From: Paracraurococcus lichenis
Lineage (GTDB): Bacteria; Pseudomonadota; Alphaproteobacteria; Acetobacterales; Acetobacteraceae
Assembly: GCF_030657435.1 (NCBI RefSeq)
Contig: NZ_JAUTWS010000001.1
Span: forward strand, 343,468-407,467
Direction of reading: 5' to 3'
DNA length: 64,000 nucleotides
The first letter of the stretch is position 1; the number at the start of each line of letters is the position of its first letter. The translations under genes were made by a program, and so were the position numbers. The notes beneath the pieces are model-generated. The model did not search any database and was not told where the DNA came from. It was given only the letters and a program-made list of their open reading frames with translations. Below are positions 1 to 8,324 of this stretch, piece by piece.

Positions 1-338
1 CCGAAGGCGGCATAGATGGCCGAGAGCGCCAGCATCACCAGCGCGCCCGGCAGCACGAACAGCACCCCGGCGGCGACGCCGCCCTTCACCCCGTGCAGCA
101 GCCAGCCGAGATAGGTGGCGAGCTGCGTCGCCTCCGGCCCCGGCAGCAGCGTGCAGAAGTTCAGCGCATGCAGGAAGCGGGCATCCGAGACCCAGCGCCG
201 CTCGTCCACCACCTCCCGGTGCATCAGCGCGATCTGGCCCGCCGGGCCGCCGAAGGAGAGGCAGCCTATGCGGAACCAGACGCGCAGCGCCTCGCCGAAG
301 CTTGGGAAAGCGCCGGGCCCTGCCAGATTGCCGTCCAT
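1..338 (-). CDS. chrA: Chromate transporter ChrA family, N-terminal part (cut by window edge)
   Basis: The first 112 residues of a membrane protein of the ChrA/CHR family (chromate efflux by analogy; many members have unproven substrates). The family motif [13 protein letters not shown] lies at about residues 28-40 and [15 protein letters not shown] at about 65-80, both hallmark stretches of the first half of CHR proteins, followed by a hydrophobic segment with [18 protein letters not shown]. The ATG at 338 is chosen because the protein begins normally there, with a short soluble lead before the first helix. The remainder lies beyond base 1, so completeness cannot be judged. It is transcribed away from the manganese catalase gene's end, 100 bp away. 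Confidence 0.85.
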   Translation of the reverse strand, partial: MDGNLAGPGAFPSFGEALRVWFRIGCLSFGGPAGQIALMHREVVDERRWVSDARFLHALNFCTLLPGPEATQLATYLGWLLHGVKGGVAAGVLFVLPGALVMLALSAIYAAF

Positions 339-438
339 GCCCTACCCCTGCCGCTGCCGCCCGAGCATAGGCGAGGCGGCAAGGATTGCGGAGGGGCGAC
401 GCCCTTGCGGGTCGGGCTCTCCGGCCTTCGGACCGCGC

Positions 439-1326
439 TCAGGCGACGTTCGGGGAGGAGCCGGCCGCCGGGTCGTTGGCCGCCGAGGGCGTCGCCTTGC
501 CGCCCTTCACCTGCTCGACCTGCGCGCCGCCATCCGGGCGCGGCGGCGCCAGCACCGGCTCCTGGCCCAGCGGCTCGCTGATCATCGGCTCGAACTTGCC
601 CTTGCCGTCCAGCGACTGGCCCTCGGCCCAGCGGCCCATCGGGACCTGCTTGTCGGTGCGGTGGCCGAAATAGGCATAGGAGAACTTCCGCGCCTCCTGC
701 TCCTGCGGGAAGCTGTTCGGGATCGGAAGCTGCTCGGTCTGGCCGCCCAGCTCCTCGATCACCGCCAGCCATTGCTGCTGGTGCATGGTGTCGCGGGCGA
801 TCAGGAAGCTCAGCATGTCCTTCATGCCGGGATCGTTGGTCATGCCGTAGAGCCGCACCGCCAGCGCCCGGCCGGTCGCCTCGGCGGCGACGTTGGCGTA
901 CATGTCGGCGGCGATGTTGCCGCTGGCATAGACATGGCTGGCATTGAAGGGCACGCCGTTGCAGTTCTCCGGCGTCGCGGCCAGGCCCGTGCTCAGGATA
1001 TGCCGCAGGTTCATGCCGCCCAGCACCGCGCCGGCGACGCCGTCGTTCGCCACGTCCTCCTGCATCGAGAGCGGCGCGCCCTCGAGGTTCAGCGCGACGG
1101 CCGTCGCCAGCATCTCGACATGGCCGATCTCCTCCGTCGCGGTGTTGAGGATCATGTCGCGGTACTTCTTCGGCCCGCGGCTGCCCCAGGCCTGGAACAT
1201 GTACTGCATCATGACGCGGATCTCGCCCTCGACACCGCCGATCGCCTGCTGCAGGGCGCGGGCGAAGATCGGGTTCGGCGTCTCGACGCGGACGGGGTAC
1301 TGCAGCTTGCCGTCGCTGTAGAACAT
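439..1326 (-). CDS. Manganese (non-haem) catalase
   Basis: A 295-residue ferritin-like protein of the dimanganese catalase family, which disproportionates hydrogen peroxide in the cytoplasm without haem. The metal ligands known from the Lactiplantibacillus enzyme are all identifiable: Glu35 (VEGEI), Glu66 and His69 (EEIGHVE), Glu149 (AAEATG) and His182 (DTMHQQQW). The family-type N terminus MFYSDGKLQYPV supports the ATG at 1326, which has GGGAG just upstream. The C-terminal 30 residues are a low-complexity tail (Ala/Pro/Ser). It is followed on the complementary side by DUF892 and aldo/keto reductase genes on the same strand, suggesting a stress-protection group. Confidence 0.95.
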   Translation of the reverse strand: MFYSDGKLQYPVRVETPNPIFARALQQAIGGVEGEIRVMMQYMFQAWGSRGPKKYRDMILNTATEEIGHVEMLATAVALNLEGAPLSMQEDVANDGVAGAVLGGMNLRHILSTGLAATPENCNGVPFNASHVYASGNIAADMYANVAAEATGRALAVRLYGMTNDPGMKDMLSFLIARDTMHQQQWLAVIEELGGQTEQLPIPNSFPQEQEARKFSYAYFGHRTDKQVPMGRWAEGQSLDGKGKFEPMISEPLGQEPVLAPPRPDGGAQVEQVKGGKATPSAANDPAAGSSPNVA

Positions 1327-1447
1327 GGGGTCTCCCGGTTGCTGGTGGTCGGGAGCAGAAAGACCTGCCGCGGCGCCGGTTCAGGCGCGCCGCGGCAACG
1401 AGGGCGGCGTCTCCCGAAAGCGTGCGGAGACGCCGCCTTGGTTCACG

Positions 1448-1990
1448 TCAGGCCGACTTCTTCGAGCTGCCGCGCGGCTCGTTTGCCGCTTCCGGTTGCT
1501 GCATGGCCTGGATCGCCGCCCCGTTGATCTCCCGTTCGGCGAGCTGGGTGAGCAGCTCGTCGGTCTTCTTCTCCTCGGTCAGCGTCTGCCCGAGCAGGTC
1601 GCCCAGCTCCTTCTGCCCGGCCGACTTCGCCAGCGTCGCCAGCGTGCCGTAGGTGGCGATCTCGTAATGCTCGACCTTCTGGATCGCGGCGGTCAGCAGC
1701 ATGTCGTAGACCGGGCCCTTCTCCTGGTCGCCGAGCTCGTGCTGGGCTTCCTCGATGATGCCGCGCATCGCCTCGCAGACCTTGCGGCCGGGCTTGCCGC
1801 CGAGTTGCTCCAGCGCCTGCTCCAGCCGCTCGATCTGCGTCTCGGTTTCCTCGGCGTGCGCCTGCAGCGCATCCTTCAGTGCCTGGCTCTGCGCCTTCTT
1901 CGCCAGCCGCGGCATGGCGCGCACGCCCTGCTTCTCCGCGCTGTGGGCGTCGCGGAGCATCTCGATCAGCAGCTTGTTCAGGTCTTCCAT
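1448..1990 (-). CDS. YciE/YciF-type ferritin-like protein (DUF892)
   Basis: A 180-residue all-helical protein of the DUF892 family (E. coli YciE/YciF), a ferritin-like four-helix bundle of unclear enzymatic role that is induced by osmotic and other stresses. The start MEDLNKLLIEMLRDAHSAEKQ is typical of the family, and the pattern AHSAEKQ near the N terminus with EHYEIATYGTL at about residues 108-118 supplies the conserved Glu/His pairs. The C-terminal 20 residues are a charged, probably disordered tail ending KKSA. It lies 121 bp upstream of the manganese catalase start on the same strand, so both may be expressed together in general stress response; this is inferred from position. Confidence 0.9.
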   Translation of the reverse strand: MEDLNKLLIEMLRDAHSAEKQGVRAMPRLAKKAQSQALKDALQAHAEETETQIERLEQALEQLGGKPGRKVCEAMRGIIEEAQHELGDQEKGPVYDMLLTAAIQKVEHYEIATYGTLATLAKSAGQKELGDLLGQTLTEEKKTDELLTQLAEREINGAAIQAMQQPEAANEPRGSSKKSA

Positions 1991-2093
1991 GTCCTGCGTC
2001 CCCGTGCGTCGCGGCCGGGAATGGCCGCGCTGCCGCGGGAACGGGGCGGGACGGGCGGCGGTTGCCGCCCGTTCCGGCTCGCGCCGGTCTAAC

Positions 2094-3071
2094 TTATTCG
2101 GCGCTGGCAGCGTCGAGCCGCGCCACCGCCGCGGCCGGCAGGCGCAGCGCCGCCGCCTTCACCAGGTCGTCAATCTGCGCGTCGCTGGTGGCGCTGGCAA
2201 TCGGCGCGGTGACGACCGGCTTGGCCAGCAGCCAGGCGAGCGAGACTTGCGCCGGCGTCGCCGCGACCTCCTTCGCCACCGCGTCGAGTGCATCGAGCAC
2301 CGCATGGCCGCGCGGCGTCAGGTACTTCGCCATGCCGCCGCCGCGCTTGCTCTTCCCGAAATCCGCCTCCGACCGGTACTTGCCCGACAGGAAGCCGGAG
2401 GCGAGGGCGTAGTAGTTGATCACGCCCACCCCCTCGGCGGCGCAGAGCGGGCCGAGCTCGGCCTCGAAGACCGCACGGTCCATGAGGTTGTAGAGCGGCT
2501 GCAGCGTCTCGTAGCGCGGCAGGCCGAGCTTCGCGCTGGTCTCCAGCGCCTGCTTCAGCCGCGGCGCGCTGTAGTTGGAGGCGCCGATGGCCCGCACCTT
2601 GCCCGCCTTGATCAGCTCGGCGAAGGCCTGCAGCGTCTCCTCGAGTGGCGTCTCGGGATCGTCCTTGTGCGCCTGGTAGAGGTCGATGACGTCGGTCCTC
2701 AGCCGGCGCAGGCTGTCCTCCACGCTCTGCATGATCCAGCGACGGGAGAGGCCGACCGCATGCTTCGGGCCGTTCCCCTGCGCGTCGCGCGGGCCCATCT
2801 GCATGCCGACCTTGGTCAGGATCGTCATCCTGGAACGGGTGCCGCGGGCGGCCAGCCATTCGCCGATGATGGTCTCGCTCTCGCCGCCCTGGTGGCCCGG
2901 CGCCCAGGCGGAATAGACATCCGCCGTATCGATGCAGGTCAGCCCGACATCGAGCAGCCGGTCGAGGATGCGGAAGGACACCTCCTTGTCGAGGGTCCAG
3001 CCGAAGACGTTGCCGCCGAAGATGATGGGCGGCACGGCGATGCCGGAGCGGCCGAGCTGGCGCTGTTCCAT
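2094..3071 (-). CDS. Aldo/keto reductase
   Basis: A 325-residue NADPH-dependent aldo/keto reductase, a TIM barrel. The catalytic Asp and Tyr are in CIDTADVYSAW (about residues 47-57), the Lys is in ILTKVG and the His in YQAHKDD. NADPH-binding segment IGASNYS and late TSDAQIDDL pattern are present. It starts MEQRQLGRSGIAVP, the standard N terminus; an open frame continues upstream but overlaps the esterase gene, so the ATG at 3071 is used. The substrate is unknown. It starts 44 bp after the esterase stop on the same strand and may be co-transcribed with it. Confidence 0.92.
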   Translation of the reverse strand: MEQRQLGRSGIAVPPIIFGGNVFGWTLDKEVSFRILDRLLDVGLTCIDTADVYSAWAPGHQGGESETIIGEWLAARGTRSRMTILTKVGMQMGPRDAQGNGPKHAVGLSRRWIMQSVEDSLRRLRTDVIDLYQAHKDDPETPLEETLQAFAELIKAGKVRAIGASNYSAPRLKQALETSAKLGLPRYETLQPLYNLMDRAVFEAELGPLCAAEGVGVINYYALASGFLSGKYRSEADFGKSKRGGGMAKYLTPRGHAVLDALDAVAKEVAATPAQVSLAWLLAKPVVTAPIASATSDAQIDDLVKAAALRLPAAAVARLDAASAE

Positions 3072-3115
3072 GGGGATCCTCCTCCTCGAGGCCGGGCAGG
3101 ATGCCGGCGGCGGGC

Positions 3116-4417
3116 TCAGCGGTCCAGCAGGCCGGCGGCGCGCAGCGCCTTGCGGATGATGTGGCCGGGATCGAAGCGGCGCCCGGCCCGCGGCGGTGCC
3201 TCGGGGTGCGGCGGGGGCGGCGCGTCGCGGCGGGGTTCCGGCCGGGGCGGGGCCTCGGTCGCGCCCGCCGTGGTGGCCGCCCTGGGCGCCTCCTGCCGCG
3301 GCGCCGCCTCGGCGGCGGCGGGCTGCGGCGCCGGCGCGGCCGCGGCCTCCGCTGGCGATGCGGCTGCCGGCGCCACGCGCGCGCCGCCGTCGCGGCCGAC
3401 GCTGATGACCGGCCCGGTGGCCTGCCCCGCGCGCGCCGCCGCGCCGCCGAGGCCGAAGAACCCGGCGATGAGCGCGGTGGAGGGAATGCCGACATCCAGC
3501 ATGTAGGGCATCGCCTCGCCCAGTGCGTCCGGGCCGCCGCGCGGCGCGATGGGGACGCCATGGCCCATGCCGGCGATGGCGTGGTGCTCCAGCAGCGGCG
3601 TGCCGTCCCGTCCCCGCCATACCCGGTGGTGATGCGCCGGGCCGAGGCTCTTCCCCGGCTGCGGCGCGCCCGCCAGGCCGTGCAGGTCGCGCCACTGCTT
3701 CAGGATCTCCTCGGCATTGTCCGGGCGGACCGTGCCGTCGGCCTCCCCCTGCCAGACCGAGACGCGCGGCCAGGGGCCGTGATGGGGCGAGGCGCGGCGG
3801 ACCGCCTCGCCCCAGACATGGCCCGACCGGGGGCGGGCGGTCGCCATGGCCTCGAAGGCCTCGGGCATGGAATGCGCGGCGCCATAGGGCAGGCCGGCGA
3901 TGATGGCGCCGGCGGCGAAGACCTCCGGGTAGGTCGCCAGCATCACGCTCGCCATTGCGCCGCCGGCCGAGAGGCCGGTGAGGAAGACGCGCCGTGGGTC
4001 GAGGCGATGGTGGGCCACGGCGTATGCGACCATCTGCCGGATCGACAGGGCCTCGCCATGCTCGCGGCGAGTGTCGCCCGGCTCGAACCAGTTGAAGCAG
4101 CGGTTGGCGTTGTTGCCCGGACGCTGCTCCGGCAGCAGCAGGGCGAAGCCCAGCCGCGCCGCGAGGGTGGACCAGCCGCTGCCGCGGTCATAGCCGCCGG
4201 CGGTCTGGGTGCAGCCATGCAGGGCGACGACCAGCGGCGCGCCGGCGGGCAGGCGGTCGGGGACGAACTCCAGCATGCGGAGCTGGCCGGGATTGCTGCC
4301 GACGCCCGTCACCTCGGTCAGCGCGCCATCCCCCGGCGGGCCGCCCAGGCCGACGCCTTGCGCCATGGCCTGGCCGCGGCGGACGAGCTCGGCGATGTCG
4401 ATATGCGGCTGCTTCAA
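3116..4417 (-). CDS. PHB depolymerase family esterase with Pro/Ala-rich tail
   Basis: An alpha/beta hydrolase of the extracellular-type poly(3-hydroxyalkanoate) depolymerase/feruloyl esterase family. The oxyanion segment VVALHGCTQTAGGYD, nucleophile elbow FLTGLSAGGAMAS and late His in AGMGHGVP are visible. After about residue 300 comes a roughly 100-residue Ala/Pro/Arg-rich linker, ending with a conserved-looking basic helix HIIRKALRAAGLLDR. I place the start at TTG 4417 (LKQPHIDIAEL) because AAGGA lies 8 nt upstream; the first ATG is 4366 (MAQGVGL). No signal peptide is evident. The substrate could be intracellular polyester, xylan esters or something else. Confidence 0.85.
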   Translation of the reverse strand: MKQPHIDIAELVRRGQAMAQGVGLGGPPGDGALTEVTGVGSNPGQLRMLEFVPDRLPAGAPLVVALHGCTQTAGGYDRGSGWSTLAARLGFALLLPEQRPGNNANRCFNWFEPGDTRREHGEALSIRQMVAYAVAHHRLDPRRVFLTGLSAGGAMASVMLATYPEVFAAGAIIAGLPYGAAHSMPEAFEAMATARPRSGHVWGEAVRRASPHHGPWPRVSVWQGEADGTVRPDNAEEILKQWRDLHGLAGAPQPGKSLGPAHHHRVWRGRDGTPLLEHHAIAGMGHGVPIAPRGGPDALGEAMPYMLDVGIPSTALIAGFFGLGGAAARAGQATGPVISVGRDGGARVAPAAASPAEAAAAPAPQPAAAEAAPRQEAPRAATTAGATEAPPRPEPRRDAPPPPHPEAPPRAGRRFDPGHIIRKALRAAGLLDR

Positions 4418-4579
4418 GGCAGTGGTCCTTCCGGGGGCCGCGAGGGCGGCAGCATGACCAGCGTGGGCGAGGGGGTGCGGGTTTCGCTGCAACGCAGCAT
4501 TGCCTTCACCTGATTTCTGAAGCAACGCCCGCGCGCCGTGAACGTTGAGCGAACACGCAACCGCAGGAGAGCCAGATCC

Positions 4580-4828
4580 ATGGCCAAGCAGCCGCAGCAC
4601 CACGAGCCCTCGGAGAACCCCAAGCGCGACCCCGAGCCCGGCTCCAACACCATCAAGGACCCGGATGACTGGACCACGGGCGACGAGGCCATGACCGGCG
4701 CCCAGGCCAGCTACCTCAAGACGCTCAGCGAGGAGGCGGGCGAGGCGTTCGATCCGAACCTCAGCAAGGCCGATGCGAGCAAGCGCATCGACGAGCTGCA
4801 GGCGAAGACGGGACGCGGCCGCGACTGA
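4580..4828 (+). CDS. DUF3072 domain protein
   Basis: A small 82-residue, very hydrophilic protein. The second half (DEAMTGAQASYLKTLSEEAGE, then FDPNLSKADASKRIDELQ) matches the DUF3072 pattern of a short helical domain beginning with an amidation of MTxxQxxYLKTL, found widely in alphaproteobacteria and of unknown function. The first 35 residues are charged and Pro-rich. The ATG at 4580 is preceded by AGGAG at a normal distance; an upstream in-frame ATG at 4538 would add a basic stretch without a ribosome site. It is divergent from the esterase gene, separated by about 160 bp in which no other gene is seen. Confidence 0.8.
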   Translation: MAKQPQHHEPSENPKRDPEPGSNTIKDPDDWTTGDEAMTGAQASYLKTLSEEAGEAFDPNLSKADASKRIDELQAKTGRGRD

Positions 4829-4852
4829 GGCCAGCCGCGGCCAGGGCTGGGG

Positions 4853-5935
4853 TCAGCCCTGGCCGGCGGCAATCTCGGCCTGCTGCCGGGCGCTCTCGGC
4901 GAAGGCGCGCAAGCCCTTCTCGACGGTCGCGCGGTCCAGGTCGCGCAGGATGAAGACGAGGCGGGAGCGGCGGTCGTCGCCGTCGGGCCAGCGCTCCAGC
5001 TTCACCGGCGGGTGGAAGAGGTGCTGGACGCCATGGATGGCGACCGGCCGCGCCTCGCCCGCGAGGTTCAGGATGCCCTTGATGCGCAGCACGCTCTCGC
5101 CGCGCGTCATGGTCAGCACCTCGAGCCAGGTGGCGAGGCCGTCCCAGGGCAGCGGCTCGTCGAAGGTCAGGCAGAAGCTGTGGATGCGGGCGTCGTGGCG
5201 GTTGGCGTCGTGGTGGTGATGGTCGTGCCCGTGGTCATGGTCATGGGCGTGCCAGGCCTCCGCATCCAGCCAGCGCGTGACGTCCGGGTGCTTGCGCGTC
5301 GCGTCGTAGAGCCCGCAATCCAACAGCGCCTCCGGCTCGATCTCGCCATGCAGCGCGTTCAGCAGCGGCGCGCCCGGGTTCAGCGCCCGCAGCCGCGCCC
5401 AGAGCGCCGAGACCTGCTCGGGCGTCGCCAGGTCGGACTTGGTGATAACGAGCCGGTCCGCGACCGCGGCCTGCTTCACCGCCTCCCCCTGGCTGTCGAG
5501 CGTCGCCATGCCGGTCGCCGCGTCCACCAGCGTCACCACGCCGTCGAGGCGGTAGCGGTAGAGCACCAGCGGGTCGCTCATCAGCGTCTGCAGGATCGGC
5601 GCCGGGTCGGCCAGCCCCGTGGTCTCCACCACGACGCGGCGGATGGCATGGCCCTGCTCGATCCGCACCGCGAGATCGCGCAGCGCCTTCACCAGGTCGC
5701 CGCGCACGGTGCAGCAGAGGCAGCCGGCATTCAGCAGCACGGTGTCGCCGTCGAGACGCTCGACCAGCAGGTGGTCGAGGCCGATCTCGCCGAACTCGTT
5801 GATCAGCACGGCGGTGTCCCGCAGCGCCGGGTGCTTCAGCAGCCGGTTCAGCAGCGTCGTCTTGCCGGCGCCGAGGAAGCCGGTGAGGACGGTGACGGGA
5901 ACCGGCTCGGGGCGAGGAGTAGGGGGAGGGGTCAT
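4853..5935 (-). CDS. CobW/COG0523 GTPase, probable zinc metallochaperone
   Basis: A 360-residue G3E-family GTPase. Walker [13 protein letters not shown] is at about residues 18-29, the metal-binding CxCC motif is in [10 protein letters not shown] at about 75-84, and the guanine-specificity segment ITKSDL is present. A His/Asp-rich loop ([14 protein letters not shown]) at about residue 235 precedes the C-terminal CobW_C domain. Such proteins deliver zinc, cobalt or other metals to client enzymes. The start ATG at 5935 overlaps the hisI stop by 4 bp, so the two genes are translationally coupled, and both are divergent from zur. This context points strongly to zinc. Confidence 0.92.
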   Translation of the reverse strand: MTPPPTPRPEPVPVTVLTGFLGAGKTTLLNRLLKHPALRDTAVLINEFGEIGLDHLLVERLDGDTVLLNAGCLCCTVRGDLVKALRDLAVRIEQGHAIRRVVVETTGLADPAPILQTLMSDPLVLYRYRLDGVVTLVDAATGMATLDSQGEAVKQAAVADRLVITKSDLATPEQVSALWARLRALNPGAPLLNALHGEIEPEALLDCGLYDATRKHPDVTRWLDAEAWHAHDHDHGHDHHHHDANRHDARIHSFCLTFDEPLPWDGLATWLEVLTMTRGESVLRIKGILNLAGEARPVAIHGVQHLFHPPVKLERWPDGDDRRSRLVFILRDLDRATVEKGLRAFAESARQQAEIAAGQG

Positions 5936-6360
5936 CGGCCGTACAGCGCCTCCGGCGCGACCAGCGGCGCGGCGATCTCGGCGAGGCCGCCGTCGCGCGG
6001 CGCGAGATAGAAGCAGGACCGCCGCCCGGTGTGGCAGGCGACGCCGGTCTGGTCCACCAGCGCCAGCAGCGTGTCGCCGTCGCAGTCGAGCCTGAGGTCC
6101 ACCAGCCGCTGCTGCTGGCCGGAGGTCTCGCCCTTCCGCCACAACCCGCCGCGGCTGCGGGAGAAGTAGCAGACCCGGCCGGTCGCCAGCGTCTCCTCGG
6201 CGGCCTCCCGGGTCATCCAGGCCATCATCAGGACCTCCCCGGTGTCGTGCTGCTGGGCGATGCAGGGGACGAGCCCCCGCGCATCGAAACGGATGGCGTC
6301 CAGCAGCCGGGCGCGGGCGGCGGGGTCGGCCACGGAAAGGGTCGCGGGCGGAGCGGTCAT
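5932..6360 (-). CDS. hisI: Phosphoribosyl-AMP cyclohydrolase
   Basis: A 142-residue HisI, which opens the adenine ring of phosphoribosyl-AMP in the third step of histidine synthesis. Family motifs are [20 protein letters not shown] near the N terminus, [15 protein letters not shown], and the Mg/Zn site with DCDGD, GVACH and RRSC. All three zinc Cys positions are kept, so this is a zinc enzyme, not a zinc-free replacement. No other his gene is nearby. It starts 18 bp from the divergent zur gene and overlaps the COG0523 gene by 4 bp. In several proteobacteria hisI copies sit in Zur regulons beside COG0523 genes; whether another hisI exists elsewhere cannot be seen. Confidence 0.93.
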   Translation of the reverse strand: MTAPPATLSVADPAARARLLDAIRFDARGLVPCIAQQHDTGEVLMMAWMTREAAEETLATGRVCYFSRSRGGLWRKGETSGQQQRLVDLRLDCDGDTLLALVDQTGVACHTGRRSCFYLAPRDGGLAEIAAPLVAPEALYGR

Positions 6361-6378
6361 GCCCCAATATAGGGGCCG

Positions 6379-6888
6379 ATGCCCGCAACCGAGAATCCCG
6401 CCCTGCCGACCACGGCAAACCTCGGGGCCAGCCTGGACCAGGCCGCCGCCCTCTGCGCCCGACGCGGCGCGCAACTGACGGCCCTGCGGCGGGAGGTGCT
6501 GCGGCTGGTGCTGGAGGCCGAGCACCCCGTTGGCGCCTATGCGCTGCTCGACCGGCTGAAGGCGAGCCGGGCCGGGGCGGCGCCGCCCACGGTCTACCGC
6601 GCGCTCGACTTCCTGGTGGAGCAGGGGCTGATCCACAAGGTGGAACGGCTGAACGCCTTCATCGGCTGCGCCGACGCCTTCGAGCACCCGGAGGATTGCG
6701 GCTGCGCCGAGCAGCACGACCATCCCCATCAGTTCCTGATCTGCGGCCGCTGCGGCGCGACGGCCGAGATCAGCGATCCCGGCGTGGCACTGGCCCTGGC
6801 GCGGGCGGCGCGGGCGGCGGGCTTCACGCCCGGGCGGGCGACGGTGGAGGTGGAGGGGACCTGCGCGCGCTGCGCGGCGGCGTGACGC
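6379..6888 (+). CDS. zur: Fur-family transcriptional regulator, probable zinc uptake regulator Zur
   Basis: A 168-residue Fur-family repressor. A winged helix covers about residues 20-90 ([22 protein letters not shown], then [20 protein letters not shown]), followed by a dimerisation domain with the metal-rich [25 protein letters not shown] and a C-terminal CARC. The two CxxC pairs form the structural zinc site. The Zur rather than Fur assignment rests on the short HDHPHQFL segment and its neighbours (COG0523, hisI) and on a Zur-type palindrome before the zinc transporter operon 9 kb away. It is divergent from hisI with only 18 bp between start codons. Confidence 0.9.
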
Positions 6889-6897
6889 GCGGGGCGC

Positions 6898-7203
6898 TCA
6901 GTCCGGCGGATCGAGGAGCGGGCCGAGGTCGCGGCTGCCGTGCAGGACCCGTTCGATGACGACCAGCCCCTCCGCACGCTCGGCGTAGAAGATCAGGGTG
7001 GCGCCGTGCGGCGCGACGCGGATCCCGTCGCCGAATTCGAGCCTCGGCCTGTGCATCCGTGGGCGGGCGGCCAGGCGGCGGCAATGCTCGCGGATGTCCC
7101 TGACGAAGCTGATGGCCCGCCTCGGATTGTCGATCGCGATCGTGTCGCCGATCTGCTCCAGATCGCGCAGTGCCTGCCGCGCGTAGTCCGGAGCGGCCGT
7201 CAC
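6898..7203 (-). CDS. parE: ParE/RelE-family toxin
   Basis: A 101-residue toxin of the ParE branch of the RelE/ParE superfamily, whose better-known members poison DNA gyrase. The family pattern is seen as YARQALRDLEQIGDTIA, then RAISFVRDIREHCRRLA, then the strands around IRVAPHGATLIFYAERAEGLVVIERVLHGSRDL. The usual Tyr before the last strand is replaced within a typical VLHGSRD end. It begins inside the stop of the upstream antitoxin (4 bp overlap), the normal arrangement. Its transcription ends 10 bp from the convergent end of zur. Confidence 0.88.
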   Translation of the reverse strand: MTAAPDYARQALRDLEQIGDTIAIDNPRRAISFVRDIREHCRRLAARPRMHRPRLEFGDGIRVAPHGATLIFYAERAEGLVVIERVLHGSRDLGPLLDPPD

Positions 7204-7466
7204 TCCCCGGCGCGCTCCGCCATGGCGGCGTAGCGGGCCTCCAGCCGGCTGAAGACCTCGTCCTCGCTATGGACCTGTCCGCTCCGCCGGCTCTCCTCGA
7301 TCGAGCGCCGGATCTCCTCGACCTTCTGCCGCCGCTCCGTCTCCCGGTCCTCCAGCAGCCGCAGCGCGGCCCGCACCACCTCGGAGGCGTTGTTGTAGCG
7401 CCCGCCCTGCACCAGCGTGTCGATCATGGTCTCAAAATGGTCGCCCAGGGCGAAGCTGCGGGGCAT
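7200..7466 (-). CDS. parD: ParD-family antitoxin
   Basis: An 88-residue ribbon-helix-helix antitoxin of the ParD type. The DNA-binding N terminus reads RSFALGDHFETMIDTLVQ, followed by GRYNNASEVVRAALRLLEDRE, which is the family signature, and a charged helical C-terminal half (EEIRRSIEESRRSG) expected to wrap the toxin. ATG 7466 has GGAG 8 nt upstream. The 15-bp palindrome at 7485-7499 immediately upstream is the likely autoregulatory site. Confidence 0.9.
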   Translation of the reverse strand: MPRSFALGDHFETMIDTLVQGGRYNNASEVVRAALRLLEDRETERRQKVEEIRRSIEESRRSGQVHSEDEVFSRLEARYAAMAERAGE

Positions 7467-7484
7467 GCGGGAGTCTCCAGCGGG

Positions 7485-7499
7485 TGATAACAGTTATCA
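7485..7499. promoter_or_regulatory. Candidate ParD operator upstream of parDE
   Basis: A perfect 15-bp palindrome, TGATAAC-A-GTTATCA, lies 19 bp upstream of the parD start. Ribbon-helix-helix antitoxins typically bind such inverted repeats in their own promoters, so this is inferred to be the autoregulatory operator. It also interrupts an otherwise GC-rich sequence, consistent with an overlapping promoter. Confidence 0.6.
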
Positions 7500-7620
7500 T
7501 CCCACCCTCGCCTGCCGCAATCACAGCCGATGGCGTCACGAAACGCCATTTGCTCCCCCCGGGCGCTGCGGTGTCTCATCCGCCCGCCGGGCCGCAAGGC
7601 CCGCTGGGAGAGGACACAGG

Positions 7621-8034
7621 ATGCCACGACACATGCTTCTCGCGGCCTTCGCCGCCGTGCTGCTCGCCGGGCCGGCCGCGGCCGAGGTGACCGAGCAGGA
7701 ATTCCGCAGCGGCCGCACCGGCGACCTCGCAGCGCTCTGCGGCGCCCCGGTGCAGGACCCGATGCACACCGCCGCGGTCAATTGGTGCCAGGGCTTCATG
7801 GTCGGCGCCGGGCAGTACCACCGCTCGGTCGCCGCGGCGCATGGCGATGCCCATCGCGTCTTCTGCCTGCCCACGCCGGAGCCGACGCTGGAGCAGGCGC
7901 GCCTCGCCTTCGTCGCCTGGGCGGCGAAGAACCCGCAATACGCGCAGGACCGCGCGGTGGACGGCCTCACCCGCTTCGCCGCCGAGACCTGGCCCTGCCC
8001 GCGCGCCGAGTCGCCGCGCAGGCCACGCCGCTGA
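7621..8034 (+). CDS. Secreted Rap1a/Tai-like domain protein
   Basis: A 137-residue protein with a Sec signal peptide (MPRHMLLAAFAAVLLAGPAAA, cleavage near AAA-EV). The mature part has four Cys in a pattern LCGAP, WCQGFM, FCLP and WPCP with helices between, as in the Rap1a/Tai immunity-protein fold (PF18602), where two disulfides tie a small helical domain. In many genomes this fold occurs outside type VI secretion loci, and no effector is seen here, so an immunity role is not implied. ATG 7621 follows GAGAGGA. The next gene (glycine-zipper lipoprotein) begins 14 bp later, so they are probably co-transcribed. Confidence 0.65.
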   Translation: MPRHMLLAAFAAVLLAGPAAAEVTEQEFRSGRTGDLAALCGAPVQDPMHTAAVNWCQGFMVGAGQYHRSVAAAHGDAHRVFCLPTPEPTLEQARLAFVAWAAKNPQYAQDRAVDGLTRFAAETWPCPRAESPRRPRR

Positions 8035-8048
8035 GAGGAGACGAGAGC

Positions 8049-8324
8049 ATGCGCAAGACCCTTCTCCCCCTCGCGGTCGTCCTCCCGCTCGGCCTCGCCG
8101 GCTGCGCCGACCTGAACACCACCCAGCAGCGGACGCTGACCGGCGGCGCGGCCGGCGCGGCGGGCGGCGCACTGATCGGCGCCATTGCCGGCAATGCCGG
8201 GCTCGGCGCGCTGATCGGCGGCGGCCTCGGCGCCGGCGGCGGCTACCTCTTCGACCAGAGCAAGCAATCGCAGCAGCGGGCCTACCAGCAGGGCTACTAC
8301 GAAGGCCGGGCGAGCCGGCGATGA
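8049..8324 (+). CDS. Glycine-zipper lipoprotein
   Basis: A 91-residue lipoprotein. A signal peptide ends in the lipobox LAGC (Cys19), followed by a glycine-zipper segment (GGAAGAAGGALIGAIAGNAG, then LGALIGGGLGAGGGYLFD) like the SlyB/YmgG outer-membrane family. The C-terminal tail SQQRAYQQGYYEGR is polar. Such proteins insert in or stabilise the outer membrane. It lies between a secreted protein and a GNAT gene whose ATG overlaps its stop by 4 bp (ATGA). Confidence 0.85.
   Translation: MRKTLLPLAVVLPLGLAGCADLNTTQQRTLTGGAAGAAGGALIGAIAGNAGLGALIGGGLGAGGGYLFDQSKQSQQRAYQQGYYEGRASRR

Noticed and set aside
6361..6376. GCCCC-AATATA-GGGGC palindrome between hisI and zur as a Zur operator
   Set aside because: The arms do not resemble the TGTTAT/ATAACA sequence of the good site at 15875; the space is only 18 bp and the symmetry may be chance.
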